Assembly: GCA_963653535.1 (NCBI GenBank)
Contig: CAVJWU010000012.1
Coordinates: 1-33,476, forward strand
Length of the DNA stretch: 33,476 bases
Source of the DNA: UBA3210 sp963653535
GTDB lineage: Bacteria; Bacillota_I; Bacilli_A; RFN20; CAG-449
Direction of reading: 5' to 3'
The position numbers were made by a program, and so were the translations under genes. This document shows, piece after piece, positions 1 through 6,914 of this stretch. The first letter of the stretch is position 1. The number at the start of each line of letters is the position of its first letter. The notes beneath the pieces were generated by a model. It was not told where the DNA came from. It made no database searches and saw only the letters and a list, made by a program, of their open reading frames with translations.

Positions 1-14
1 CATTTTAATTATAT

Positions 15-46
15 AGGTTTGATACAATGTCAAACCTTTTATTTTT
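15..46 (+). terminator. Intrinsic terminator at window edge
   Basis: Perfect 8-bp stem AGGTTTGA (15-22) / TCAAACCT (30-37) with a 7-nt loop, followed by TTTTATTTTT. It probably ends a gene lying to the left of the window. Confidence 0.65.
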
Positions 47-61
47 GCCAATTATAACTAT

Positions 62-390
62 TTAATTGTGGATTTTGGATTTGTTATACGCGGTGTGGGT
101 ACATCTTACTCGATGCTATATGAAAAGAACAATATAGGCAAAATTATTCATTGGTGCTAGATGATAAACTTATTTAAATGAAAAATCAAGCTATGAAAGG
201 AGAGAATTATTATATCCTTGGTGGAATACCGTATTTTATGATAAAATCATTTATATAAATTATTACGAACGGATTCGACTTAAATAAGGAATCTTACAAT
301 AGCACGCAAATAAATGCGTGGGGCGAACATATTTTGTATAAAAATGGCATTTTCTTGCCCTTACGCTTGTTGAAAGGAAGTGGATTTTGA
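62..390 (+). pseudogene. Possible decayed coding stretch, unidentified
   Basis: No intact gene is visible between 41 and 389. One frame is open from 62 to the TAG at 158-160. A second frame reads from the ATG at 178 to a TAA at 256-258, and the same frame is open again from 259 to a TGA at 388-390. That last TGA overlaps the ATG of the next gene (TGATG), an arrangement usual for coupled genes in an operon, so the stretch may be the broken 3' part of a gene. I recognise no family. A 6-bp hairpin CACGCA/TGCGTG lies at 303-320 without a T tract. Confidence 0.22.
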
Positions 391-837
391 TGGCTAGAAT
401 AAAAAAAAGCATTATGCTTAATAACGCTGATAGTCACTTTGGTGACACTAACTTCTTGTGTAAATCGCAAAAGAAATTATTTTGTTAATGGTAATTTCGA
501 ATCAAATAGTGATTCTGTATGCTATCATTTAGAAATTGATGAGATTACAGAAGACGAATACAATTCATCGAATTTCGTTAATGTTGTTGAAGATAAAACA
601 TTAAAAGATAACAAATATTTTAGAATAAGCTTCTATAAATATGACGAAGATATTATTACTTCAATAGATATAATTAATCTTCAAGATGCTGATCCAAAAA
701 CAAACGCAATTCCCATTAGTTATTCTGATGATAATGGAATCATCATAACTCCCTACTATCCTCATGATGTCAGTGACAATTACTATTATTTAGTTGTATA
801 TGAAACATCTTATTTGTATTTTGAAAGGATAAATTGA
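390..837 (+). CDS. Putative lipoprotein with frameshifted signal peptide
   Basis: Unidentified secreted lipoprotein. The intact frame runs from a TTG at 439 to 837 (132 aa) but lacks a good start. Upstream, AAAGGAAG (373-380) precedes an ATG at 390 that reads MARIKKS and then leaves frame at an A8 run (401-408). One extra A would join it to KKALCLITLIVTLVTLTSC, a textbook signal: positive N-terminus, hydrophobic core and lipobox LTSC with Cys as the lipidated residue. The mature part (about 125 aa) is acidic and rich in Asp, Asn and Tyr, and I recognise no domain. The shift could be phase variation, transcriptional slippage, recent decay or a base-call error. Its ATG overlaps the TGA of an upstream broken frame. 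Confidence 0.5.
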
Positions 838-871
838 TATGATTTTAGGTGGTCAAACCTTTTTATATGCT

Positions 872-906
872 AAAAAGGCTATTCACTAAAATGAATAGTC
901 TTTTTT
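872..906. terminator. Bidirectional terminator between lipoprotein and ABC operon
   Basis: Stem GGCTATTCA / TGAATAGTC (one G-U pair) with loop CTAAAA, flanked by an A run on the left and a T run on the right. It can stop transcription both ways. Its right half encodes the last residues (DYSF) of the ABC ATPase on the minus strand. Confidence 0.7.
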
Positions 907-1680
907 ATCTTCATTTTCTAAAATATGAATTAAAGGATAACCATTTTTAGAAATGCTTTTTTCAATTTTAACTTGGTATACATTTAATAAGTTTTCTTCA
1001 GTAATAACATCAATTGGTGTACCAACTTTATATACATGGCCTTTCTTCAATAAACAGATTTTATCTGAATATCTACTTGCGAGGTTAATCGAATGTAAAA
1101 CTAATAAGCAAGCAATATTTTTCTTTTTAACATAACTTTGTATTAATGAGAGAACTTCAATTTCATTATAAACATCTAAGTTTGCAGTAGGTTCATCAAG
1201 AATTAATATTTTTGGATTTTTTGAGATTATTTGAGCGATAGAAACAATTTTTCTTTGCCCACCTGATAAAGAAGAAAACTTTTTATTCGCGATATTAGAT
1301 AAGCCGAATTGCTGAATAATATATGAAGTATGCTCGAGCTGTTCTTTACTAATTTTAATACCTAAATTATCAATATTACCTAATAAAACTACTTCAAAAA
1401 CAGTTAAAGAAGATAATCTTGAATTCTCTTGAGGTAAATAACCGAAGATATTACTTCTTTCATTTAATGAAATTTCATTTAAATCCTTATCATCTAGATA
1501 AATACTTCCTTCTTTTTTTATTGAAGAAGTAAGCAATTTAATAAGAGTAGTTTTACCTGCGCCATTAGGGCCTAATAGAGTAGTTATTTCTCCATCTTTT
1601 AATTCTAAAGAAACGCCATTTAAAGTATTCTCATTTGATTTAGGATAAGCGTAATAAATATTTTCAATTTTTAATGACAT
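886..1680 (-). CDS. Iron-complex-type ABC transporter ATP-binding protein
   Basis: Cytoplasmic ATPase of an importer of the FecE/FepC/BtuD type, energising uptake of an iron complex, heme or cobalamin. The 264 residues show Walker A GPNGAGKT (37-44), Q-loop Gln84, signature LSGGQ (138-142), Walker B ILILDEP (158-164) and switch His196. Length is normal for the family. It is the last gene of a three-gene operon; its ATG follows the permease stop by one base, so the two are probably translationally coupled. The substrate cannot be told from this subunit. The C-terminal codons lie in a bidirectional terminator. Confidence 0.93.
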   Translation of the reverse strand: MSLKIENIYYAYPKSNENTLNGVSLELKDGEITTLLGPNGAGKTTLIKLLTSSIKKEGSIYLDDKDLNEISLNERSNIFGYLPQENSRLSSLTVFEVVLLGNIDNLGIKISKEQLEHTSYIIQQFGLSNIANKKFSSLSGGQRKIVSIAQIISKNPKILILDEPTANLDVYNEIEVLSLIQSYVKKKNIACLLVLHSINLASRYSDKICLLKKGHVYKVGTPIDVITEENLLNVYQVKIEKSISKNGYPLIHILENEDKKDYSF

Positions 1681-1681
1681 A

Positions 1682-2698
1682 TTAATCTTTCTCCTTTATT
1701 AATACTGCAAAGAAAAATGGAACACCAATTAATGATGTAATAATACCAATTGGGAAGATAGATCCAGGAATAATAACTTTAGAAATAATATCAGATATTA
1801 AAAGAATAAAAGCTCCAATTAACCCTGAAAGAGGCAAATAGAAACGATGATCGTCCCCAGTTATTAACCTTGCAATATGAGGACTTGCGATACCGATAAA
1901 ACCAATAGGACCAGTAAAACAAACTGATAACGCAGATAAAATAGAAATGAGAACAAATGATTCTAATTTTAATTTTGAAGTTTGTATGCCTAAACTTTCA
2001 GCTTTCATATCTCCTAAAGAAAGAGAGGTGTACTTCCAAGAATTTCTTAATAATAATGGAAAAATAATAACAAAAGCTACTAATAAAATTAATACCTTTT
2101 GATAATCTACTTTTTGTAAAGAACCAAATTCCCAAAAGACGATGCTTTGATTTTGATCTTCACTAGCAAAATATTGAACAAATGACTGTAAAGCTTTGAA
2201 AAAGAAAAGTAATGCAATACCTAATAATGTCATTGTATGAGTTGATATTTTCTTAAATCTACCGATAATAAAGATTGTTAGAGAAATAACCATTGCAAAT
2301 ACGAAAGCTAATCCTGCAATAACAAAGTCATTCCCACTAAAAAGAATTGCGATAGTGGCTCCAAAGGAGGCGCCTGCACCAATTCCTAAAGTATAAGGAG
2401 AAGCAAGAGGATTATGAAGAATAGTTTGCATAACTGAACCACTTGTACCTAATGATAGACCAATTAGAATAGCCATTAAAGCGATAGGAATACGAAGTTC
2501 TCGGACAATTAAAACAATATTTGAAGATACATTCCCTGGAGAAAATATGGCACATAATGTTTCAAAGAATGTTAGATTTGCGCTACCAACGAAAATATCG
2601 ACAAAAAATAATAAGATGATTAATATAGTAACAATAATTAAAGAACTGATTTTAATAAGATTCTTTTTAAGATAATCAGAAATAATATAGTTATTCAT
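1682..2698 (-). CDS. FecCD-family ABC transporter permease
   Basis: Integral membrane permease of the FecCD/BtuC type, 338 aa, with about nine or ten hydrophobic segments. Family hallmarks are GSVMQTILHNPLASPYTLG near residue 87 and GPIGFIGIASPHIARLI in the C-terminal third, the latter contributing to the contact with the ATPase. Only one permease gene is present, so it should work as a homodimer. It lies 8 nt downstream of the binding lipoprotein gene and one base ahead of the ATPase gene. Confidence 0.93.
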   Translation of the reverse strand: MNNYIISDYLKKNLIKISSLIIVTILIILLFFVDIFVGSANLTFFETLCAIFSPGNVSSNIVLIVRELRIPIALMAILIGLSLGTSGSVMQTILHNPLASPYTLGIGAGASFGATIAILFSGNDFVIAGLAFVFAMVISLTIFIIGRFKKISTHTMTLLGIALLFFFKALQSFVQYFASEDQNQSIVFWEFGSLQKVDYQKVLILLVAFVIIFPLLLRNSWKYTSLSLGDMKAESLGIQTSKLKLESFVLISILSALSVCFTGPIGFIGIASPHIARLITGDDHRFYLPLSGLIGAFILLISDIISKVIIPGSIFPIGIITSLIGVPFFFAVLIKEKD

Positions 2699-2706
2699 AA
2701 ATTGCC

Positions 2707-3825
2707 CTATAATTCAACAGTAAAACAACCTTCAATTTCAAAAGGCATATATTTTGAGAAAAATTCTTTTAAATCCTTCATAGGATCTAAATCTTTAAAA
2801 ATAGTAGGCTGAATTTTCTTTGCTAAAAATTCAACACCAGCAAAATCAAATATGTGGCGTGATAAATCGTGATAAACCGCGGATAAATTACGATTTTTAA
2901 CGGCGTTAATATCTTTCCATTCACTTCTTTCTAAATATGAAGCTAAATTAACTTTGGCTTTTTCTTCATCTTGGTTATAACCTAAAACTACATTATCTTG
3001 TAAACCAGACTGTAATGTACCAGTTAAAATAATTACATCAGGATTATATTTAATGATAGCTTCTTTAGCCATATCGATACTTGTTGCATCAGCGATATTA
3101 TATGCGATGTTATTACCGCCTACTTGTTGAATTAACGATCCCCACATCTTATTTGACCAAGTATTACCATATGTATCTTTACCTTTTGAAAATTCCATGT
3201 AAACATTAGGTTTATCAATGTCATCAATTGTTTTCGCTTTTTCGAAAATAGGCGAAACCTTACTTTCATAGAAAGAAGATATTTCTTTTGCCCTATTTTC
3301 TCTATTTAATAATTTACCTAATATTGAATTTGATGCTTTTATTGATTCAATAGTGTCTGTATGATAATCAACAAATATAACAGGAATATTAGCTTTTTCT
3401 AATAATGATAAATGAGGTTCTAAATAAGAATAGTCCGCGCTTAATGAAGAAATAACTACATCTGGATTTAAAGATAAGATAGATTCGACATTTATGTTAG
3501 CCCCATAACCGATATCAGGTAAAGTTACTAAGGATGGATAAGCTTTTGTATAAGCCCCATATGCATCATTTCTTCTTCCATATAAATAAGAATGAGACCA
3601 ACCAACTAATTTAGTATCAGCGTTGTCACCATAGATAGCAAAGTATTCTTCAATATTAAATGTTATACAAATATTGTTAACTTCTTTTTTTACTTGAACT
3701 GATCTATTTTTTGCATCTATTATTGTTTGATATTCAATTCTTTCAGCATTACTACTATTATTTGAACAAGAAAATAAAGTGGCAAAAGATAATATACTAA
3801 TAAGTATTAAATTAAAACGTTTCAT
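2707..3825 (-). CDS. Iron-complex-type ABC transporter substrate-binding lipoprotein
   Basis: Extracellular solute receptor of the FepB/BtuF/TroA-like class III fold, 372 aa. The signal peptide ends in lipobox LFSC with Cys20, so the protein should be tethered to the outer face of the membrane. The N-lobe has the ESILSLNPDVVISS strand-turn typical of this family, and the C-lobe has AIIKYNPDVIILTG. An aromatic- and Arg-rich stretch (SYLYGRRNDAYGAY) between these may line the pocket. Ribosome binding site AGAGGTAG precedes the ATG. First gene of the minus-strand operon. Ligand unknown: siderophore, heme or corrinoid are all possible. Confidence 0.9.
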   Translation of the reverse strand: MKRFNLILISILSFATLFSCSNNSSNAERIEYQTIIDAKNRSVQVKKEVNNICITFNIEEYFAIYGDNADTKLVGWSHSYLYGRRNDAYGAYTKAYPSLVTLPDIGYGANINVESILSLNPDVVISSLSADYSYLEPHLSLLEKANIPVIFVDYHTDTIESIKASNSILGKLLNRENRAKEISSFYESKVSPIFEKAKTIDDIDKPNVYMEFSKGKDTYGNTWSNKMWGSLIQQVGGNNIAYNIADATSIDMAKEAIIKYNPDVIILTGTLQSGLQDNVVLGYNQDEEKAKVNLASYLERSEWKDINAVKNRNLSAVYHDLSRHIFDFAGVEFLAKKIQPTIFKDLDPMKDLKEFFSKYMPFEIEGCFTVEL

Positions 3826-3850
3826 AAAACTACCTCTAATTAATGAACAA

Positions 3851-3883
3851 ATTATAACATAATGTATAATTATTTAAAGACAA
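3851..3883 (-). promoter_or_regulatory. Promoter and possible operator of the ABC importer operon
   Basis: On the minus strand TGTTATAAT (3859-3851) is a perfect extended -10; a -35 match 17 bases upstream (CTTTAA) is poor. The -10 is one arm of an inverted repeat ATTATA-N8-TATAAT (3851-3870), which could bind a metal-responsive regulator, but it is not a clear Fur box. Confidence 0.45.
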
Positions 3884-3935
3884 AACCGAACAAATATTTA
3901 AAAAATGTTTTATAATTATAAGAGAAAATACATTA

Positions 3936-3964
3936 TTGTATAAAAAAATAATATTTGTTATAAT
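3936..3964 (+). promoter_or_regulatory. Promoter of acpP (ACP1)
   Basis: TTGTAT (3936-3941), 17-nt spacer, TATAAT (3959-3964) with a TG extended -10 motif at 3956-3957. The ribosome binding site AAGGAG (3975-3980) follows, 8 nt before the ATG. Confidence 0.75.
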
Positions 3965-3988
3965 ATTTTTTGCTAAGGAGCTAAACAT

Positions 3989-4207
3989 ATGAATATTTCA
4001 GAAGAAGTAATTTCAGGATTAAAAAATATTGCAAAAAACAAAGATGTAACAATGGATAGTACAATTAAGGAATTAGGATTAGATTCACTAGACGTTGTTG
4101 ATGTGTTATTAGAAATGGAAGAAAAATATAACATTGAATTTAGTAACGAAGAAATGTTATCTTTCAAACAAGTTAAAGATATTGTTGATGCAATTTCAAA
4201 AAAATGA
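3989..4207 (+). CDS. acpP: Acyl carrier protein (ACP1)
   Basis: Small acidic carrier protein of 72 aa that holds acyl chains on a phosphopantetheine arm. The attachment motif is LGLDSLDVVDVL with Ser33. Helix II and helix III (EEKYNIEFSNEEM, VKDIVDAI) match ordinary FAS-type ACPs. The gene is monocistronic under its own strong promoter and sits 12 kb from the lipid-synthesis operon, next to tRNA genes. It is one of three ACPs in the window and looks like the most ordinary one, so it may be the housekeeping ACP for phospholipid synthesis. AcpS at 15412 is the likely activating enzyme. Stop codon is TGA. Confidence 0.92.
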   Translation: MNISEEVISGLKNIAKNKDVTMDSTIKELGLDSLDVVDVLLEMEEKYNIEFSNEEMLSFKQVKDIVDAISKK

Positions 4208-4226
4208 ATTAATTTTAAAAAAACTC

Positions 4227-4255
4227 TTGCAAACAGCCGATTGCTATGGTAATAT
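4227..4255 (+). promoter_or_regulatory. tRNA operon promoter
   Basis: TTGCAA (4227-4232), exact 17-nt spacer, TAATAT (4250-4255), with a TGG extended -10. It lies about 38 nt upstream of tRNA-Asn. Confidence 0.75.
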
Positions 4256-4292
4256 CTTACTTGCTTGAAGCAATCCAAAGCTTTGGCAAAGT

Positions 4293-4368
4293 GCCTATCT
4301 AGCTCAGTCGGTAGAGCAATCGGCTGTTAACCGATCGGTCGTGGGTTCGAGTCCCTCGATAGGCGCCA
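4293..4368 (+). tRNA. tRNA-Asn (GTT)
   Basis: 76-nt cloverleaf. Acceptor stem GCCTATC / GATAGGC, D-arm AGCTCAGTCGGTAGAGC, anticodon loop CTGTTAA with anticodon GTT, T-arm GTGGGTTCGAGTCCCTC, discriminator G and encoded CCA. Confidence 0.95.
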
Positions 4369-4374
4369 TCCTCT

Positions 4375-4451
4375 GGCCTATTGGAGAAGAGGCTTAACTC
4401 ACATGCCTTTCACGCATGCATTCATGGGTTCGAATCCCGTATAGGTCACCA
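4375..4451 (+). tRNA. tRNA-Glu (TTC)
   Basis: 77-nt cloverleaf. Acceptor stem GGCCTAT / ATAGGTC with one G-U pair, anticodon stem CATGC/GCATG around loop CTTTCAC (anticodon TTC), T-loop GGTTCGAATCC, encoded CCA. Six bases after tRNA-Asn, so cotranscribed. Confidence 0.93.
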
Positions 4452-4465
4452 ATTTGGAAAATATG

Positions 4466-4491
4466 AGCACTGTTAAAGGTGCTTTTTTTTT
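4466..4491 (+). terminator. Terminator of the tRNA operon
   Basis: Stem AGCAC (4466-4470) / GTGCT (4479-4483), 8-nt loop, then a run of nine T. Confidence 0.8.
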
Positions 4492-4492
4492 G

Positions 4493-4552
4493 TATAAGGA
4501 TTCGAACACCATGAATGATGAGTTACGTCTCTTCTTAATCCAATAGGAGAGG
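4493..4552 (-). pseudogene. Decayed inverted copy of tRNA-Glu
   Basis: Read on the minus strand this stretch aligns with the upstream tRNA-Glu: CCTATTGGA, AAGAG, TAACTCA, then ATTCATGG and GTTCGAATCC in the same order. The anticodon arm is largely deleted and the acceptor stem is broken, so it is not a working tRNA. It forms one arm of a large foldback with the real gene. Confidence 0.6.
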
Positions 4553-4592
4553 ATGGGACTATCTCCACTCGAACCCCGACCGATCGGTTAAA
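4553..4592 (-). pseudogene. Decayed inverted copy of the tRNA-Asn 3' half
   Basis: The complement contains TTAACCGATCGGTCG, an exact 15-base match to 4327-4341 of tRNA-Asn, followed by GGGTTCGAGT and a damaged acceptor strand. Order Asn then Glu is kept on the minus strand, so the pair was duplicated as an inverted block. Confidence 0.65.
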
Positions 4593-4660
4593 TAAAAAAA
4601 TAAAATTATTTAGGATTTTTCTTTAAAACCTCAAAAGATATATATAGGAGGTTAAAAATT

Positions 4661-5392
4661 ATGCCAAATATCGGTGAAAAGAACGAGTTTGATATTATAG
4701 ATGTTCTAAATAATAAAAAATATAAGGATTTAAGTCCTTTATGGAAAGAAAACATTAAGAGGATGTTTTCATTTGTTGAAGATGATGACTTAATTAAAGC
4801 CTATTCTTATGATGATCGAAGAGCAAAACCAGATATAACTGTAAAATGTCGTAAATCAAGAATTAATGTGTCTATCAAATCTGGAAGAAATCCTTCAGTT
4901 CATCAAGAATATTTCTATGATTTCTTTCAATTCTTAAAGAAAATAGGTGTTAGTAGCAGAACTAGACACATTATTTCTTTCTTTCACTTTGGGGTATCAA
5001 AAAAACTAGGTAACAACGGTGAACCTTTAACGAAAGATGAAATTATTGAAAGATATGGTGATTATATTATTCAAGCTAATGAAGAATTAAATTCTAATAA
5101 AGAAATTTTGAAGAAAATCATTTATCATGCAGTTATTAGAGGTAATAATCCCGAAAGAGAACCAATGGATTACTTTTACTATGGAAATCCTGAAAAAGGC
5201 TTCTTACTTGATACTGACCAAATTTATGATCTTATTTTAAAAGAAGAAAAACCAAATGATAAAAATATTCATTTTGGAGGACTTATTTACCAACCATCAG
5301 GCCGTAAATTAAATAGTAAAGATAGAAATTATTCTAAAATTAAATGGCCTATATTAAGTGTTAAATTTTACGATGACGATATTTTAAAATAA
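4661..5392 (+). CDS. Hypothetical protein, possible PD-(D/E)XK nuclease-like
   Basis: Unrecognised 243-aa soluble protein. Residues 56-75 carry KPDI (Asp58), a basic strand, then VSIKSG (Lys73), followed by SVHQEY (79-84). Spacing and order resemble the catalytic core of PD-(D/E)XK nucleases, but the acidic residue before the Lys is a Ser here, so activity is uncertain. A second conserved-looking block is NIHFGGLIYQPSGRK near residue 203. It has a very strong ribosome binding site (TAGGAGG, 7 nt from the ATG) and no visible partner genes. The position directly after tRNA genes and tRNA debris fits an acquired gene. Alternatives: a restriction-like or toxin-like orphan, or an unrelated fold. 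Confidence 0.7.
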   Translation: MPNIGEKNEFDIIDVLNNKKYKDLSPLWKENIKRMFSFVEDDDLIKAYSYDDRRAKPDITVKCRKSRINVSIKSGRNPSVHQEYFYDFFQFLKKIGVSSRTRHIISFFHFGVSKKLGNNGEPLTKDEIIERYGDYIIQANEELNSNKEILKKIIYHAVIRGNNPEREPMDYFYYGNPEKGFLLDTDQIYDLILKEEKPNDKNIHFGGLIYQPSGRKLNSKDRNYSKIKWPILSVKFYDDDILK

Positions 5393-5453
5393 TGTGATGT
5401 TGCCATAATATCAATGTGTAAAGAATTATTTAGATCTTCTTTATAAAATTAAA

Positions 5454-5524
5454 AACCTATTAAAATATCAATTTATTTACTAAATAAAATTATAGGTTAT
5501 ATTTTAAAAATAATTTGTTATAAT
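5454..5524 (+). promoter_or_regulatory. deoD promoter region with nested dyads
   Basis: Extended -10 TGTTATAAT (5516-5524). Upstream AACCTAT (5454-5460) and ATAGGTT (5492-5498) are inverted, with a smaller TTTATTT/AAATAAA dyad between them. The right arm reaches the expected -35, so the structure could act as an operator. No T tract follows, so I do not call a terminator. Confidence 0.5.
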
Positions 5525-5550
5525 AGAGGTATATTTTAAGGAGGAAATTT

Positions 5551-6252
5551 ATGGCAACACCACACAACAGTGCATCTTTAGGTGATTTCGCAGAAACAGT
5601 TTTATTACCAGGAGATCCACTTAGAGCAAAATTTATTGCAGAAACATTTTTAGAAGATGCAAAACTTGTAAATGGAGTTAGAAATGCGTTAGCTTATACA
5701 GGATATTATAAAGGAAAGAAAGTATCAGTCATGGGATCTGGTATGGGTATGCCTTCTATTGGTATTTATTGTTATGAATTATATGCATTTTACGGCGTAA
5801 AAAATATCATTAGAATTGGTAGCTGCGGAGCATATGTTCCAGAATGCAAATTATACGATTTAATTTTAGCGCAAGGAGCTTGTACAAATTCTAATTGGGC
5901 ACATCAATATGGCTTACCAGGTACTTTCTCTGCGATTGCAGACTTTGATTTATTAAAGAAAGCATATGATGTATGTACAGAGAAAAAATTTCCTGTCCAC
6001 GTAGGAAATATTTTATCTAGTGACATTTTCTATAATGATCAACCAGAAATATGGAAAAAGTGGGCTAAAATGGGCTGTATGGCTGTTGAAATGGAATCTT
6101 ATGCATTATATTCAACTGCAGCTTATTTAGGGAAAAAAGCGCTTTGTATTTTAACAGTTTCTGATTCATTTACTTCTAAAGAAGAAACAACTGCAGAAGA
6201 AAGACAAACATCTTTCAAACAAATGATGGAAGTAGCTTTAGAAATTGCATAA
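5551..6252 (+). CDS. deoD: Purine nucleoside phosphorylase, DeoD type
   Basis: Cleaves purine (deoxy)ribonucleosides with phosphate to free base and (deoxy)ribose 1-phosphate in purine salvage. The 233 aa match the hexameric NP-I family in length. Visible motifs are MATPHNSA with His5, LLPGDPLRAK (phosphate site, Arg25), GSGMGMPSIGIY, RIGSCGAY, AVEMESYAL (ribose-binding Met-Glu) and VSDS with the catalytic Asp. Own extended -10 promoter and AAGGAGG site. The following NERD-like gene starts 13 nt after its stop, so the two are probably cotranscribed. Confidence 0.95.
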   Translation: MATPHNSASLGDFAETVLLPGDPLRAKFIAETFLEDAKLVNGVRNALAYTGYYKGKKVSVMGSGMGMPSIGIYCYELYAFYGVKNIIRIGSCGAYVPECKLYDLILAQGACTNSNWAHQYGLPGTFSAIADFDLLKKAYDVCTEKKFPVHVGNILSSDIFYNDQPEIWKKWAKMGCMAVEMESYALYSTAAYLGKKALCILTVSDSFTSKEETTAEERQTSFKQMMEVALEIA

Positions 6253-6265
6253 AAGGAATTAAACT

Positions 6266-6883
6266 ATGTTAGTTGGAGCAATTTGTTTTGTAACTATTTT
6301 CGTTATCATTTCATTGCTTGTTTTATTCTTGCCTGTTATAAAAGAACATCAAGATGACAAGCAATTCTTTAAACGTGTCTACGATTACACTTATCAAATT
6401 GCTAAAGACAAAGATTTGTATTTAATTAATAATATTGAAATTGAAATTGATACAAAAATCATTCATTTTAATCACATATTATTTGGAAACAAATATATTT
6501 ATTGTATATCTAATCTTTCTTTAAGAGGTGGTCTATCAGGTAAATTCGCTGATGATCAATGGTTCAAATATGATGAAAAAAATACTAGAACGGTTGGAAA
6601 AAATCCAATGCTTCTTCATAAAGCTAGATTAGACTATTTAATCAGTGCATTAAATGTTAAGGAAGAAGATTTATTTGTTGGCATCTGTGTCTGCAACGAT
6701 TCATGCTTAATAGATGATATTGAAGGAATGCCTAAAAATCTAGCTATTATCAATGAAAGCGAATTATATGGATTTATCGATGAAAAAGAAAAAGAAAATA
6801 TTGCATCAATTGATCAATTACAATTAGATGGATTAGTTCATTTAATATATCAAAAAAATCAAATAAGCAAACAAAAAAAATAG
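6266..6883 (+). CDS. Membrane-anchored NERD-like protein
   Basis: 205 aa with one N-terminal transmembrane helix (residues 3-25) and a cytoplasmic domain. The core HILFGNKYIYCISNL, GGLSGKF, DDQWF, then KNPMLLHKARLDYL follows the strand, Gly-rich, Trp, NP-x-helix order of the NERD (nuclease-related) domain. The usual Lys/Asp catalytic residues are not obvious: Asn replaces Lys after the core strand, so it may be inactive. Function unknown. It is probably read from the deoD promoter and ends in a shared bidirectional terminator. Identification rests on pattern only. Confidence 0.72.
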   Translation: MLVGAICFVTIFVIISLLVLFLPVIKEHQDDKQFFKRVYDYTYQIAKDKDLYLINNIEIEIDTKIIHFNHILFGNKYIYCISNLSLRGGLSGKFADDQWFKYDEKNTRTVGKNPMLLHKARLDYLISALNVKEEDLFVGICVCNDSCLIDDIEGMPKNLAIINESELYGFIDEKEKENIASIDQLQLDGLVHLIYQKNQISKQKK

Positions 6884-6908
6884 TTTCGTTTATGCGAAAC
6901 TATTTTTT
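6873..6908. terminator. Bidirectional terminator
   Basis: Stem ATAGTTTCG (6880-6888) / CGAAACTAT (6895-6903) with a 6-nt loop, an A run on the left and T run on the right. It serves the two convergent genes. Confidence 0.85.
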
Positions 6909-6914
6909 ATTGTA

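Noticed and set aside
264..340. tmRNA-like start (GGATTCGAC) in the first intergenic region
   Set aside because: No matching 3' half with CCA, no tag peptide ending in Ala-Leu-Ala-Ala, and the expected 3' end would fall within the lipoprotein gene.
3973..4278. 101-aa minus-strand frame over ACP1
   Set aside because: Shadow of the ACP gene; it extends into the tRNA promoter.
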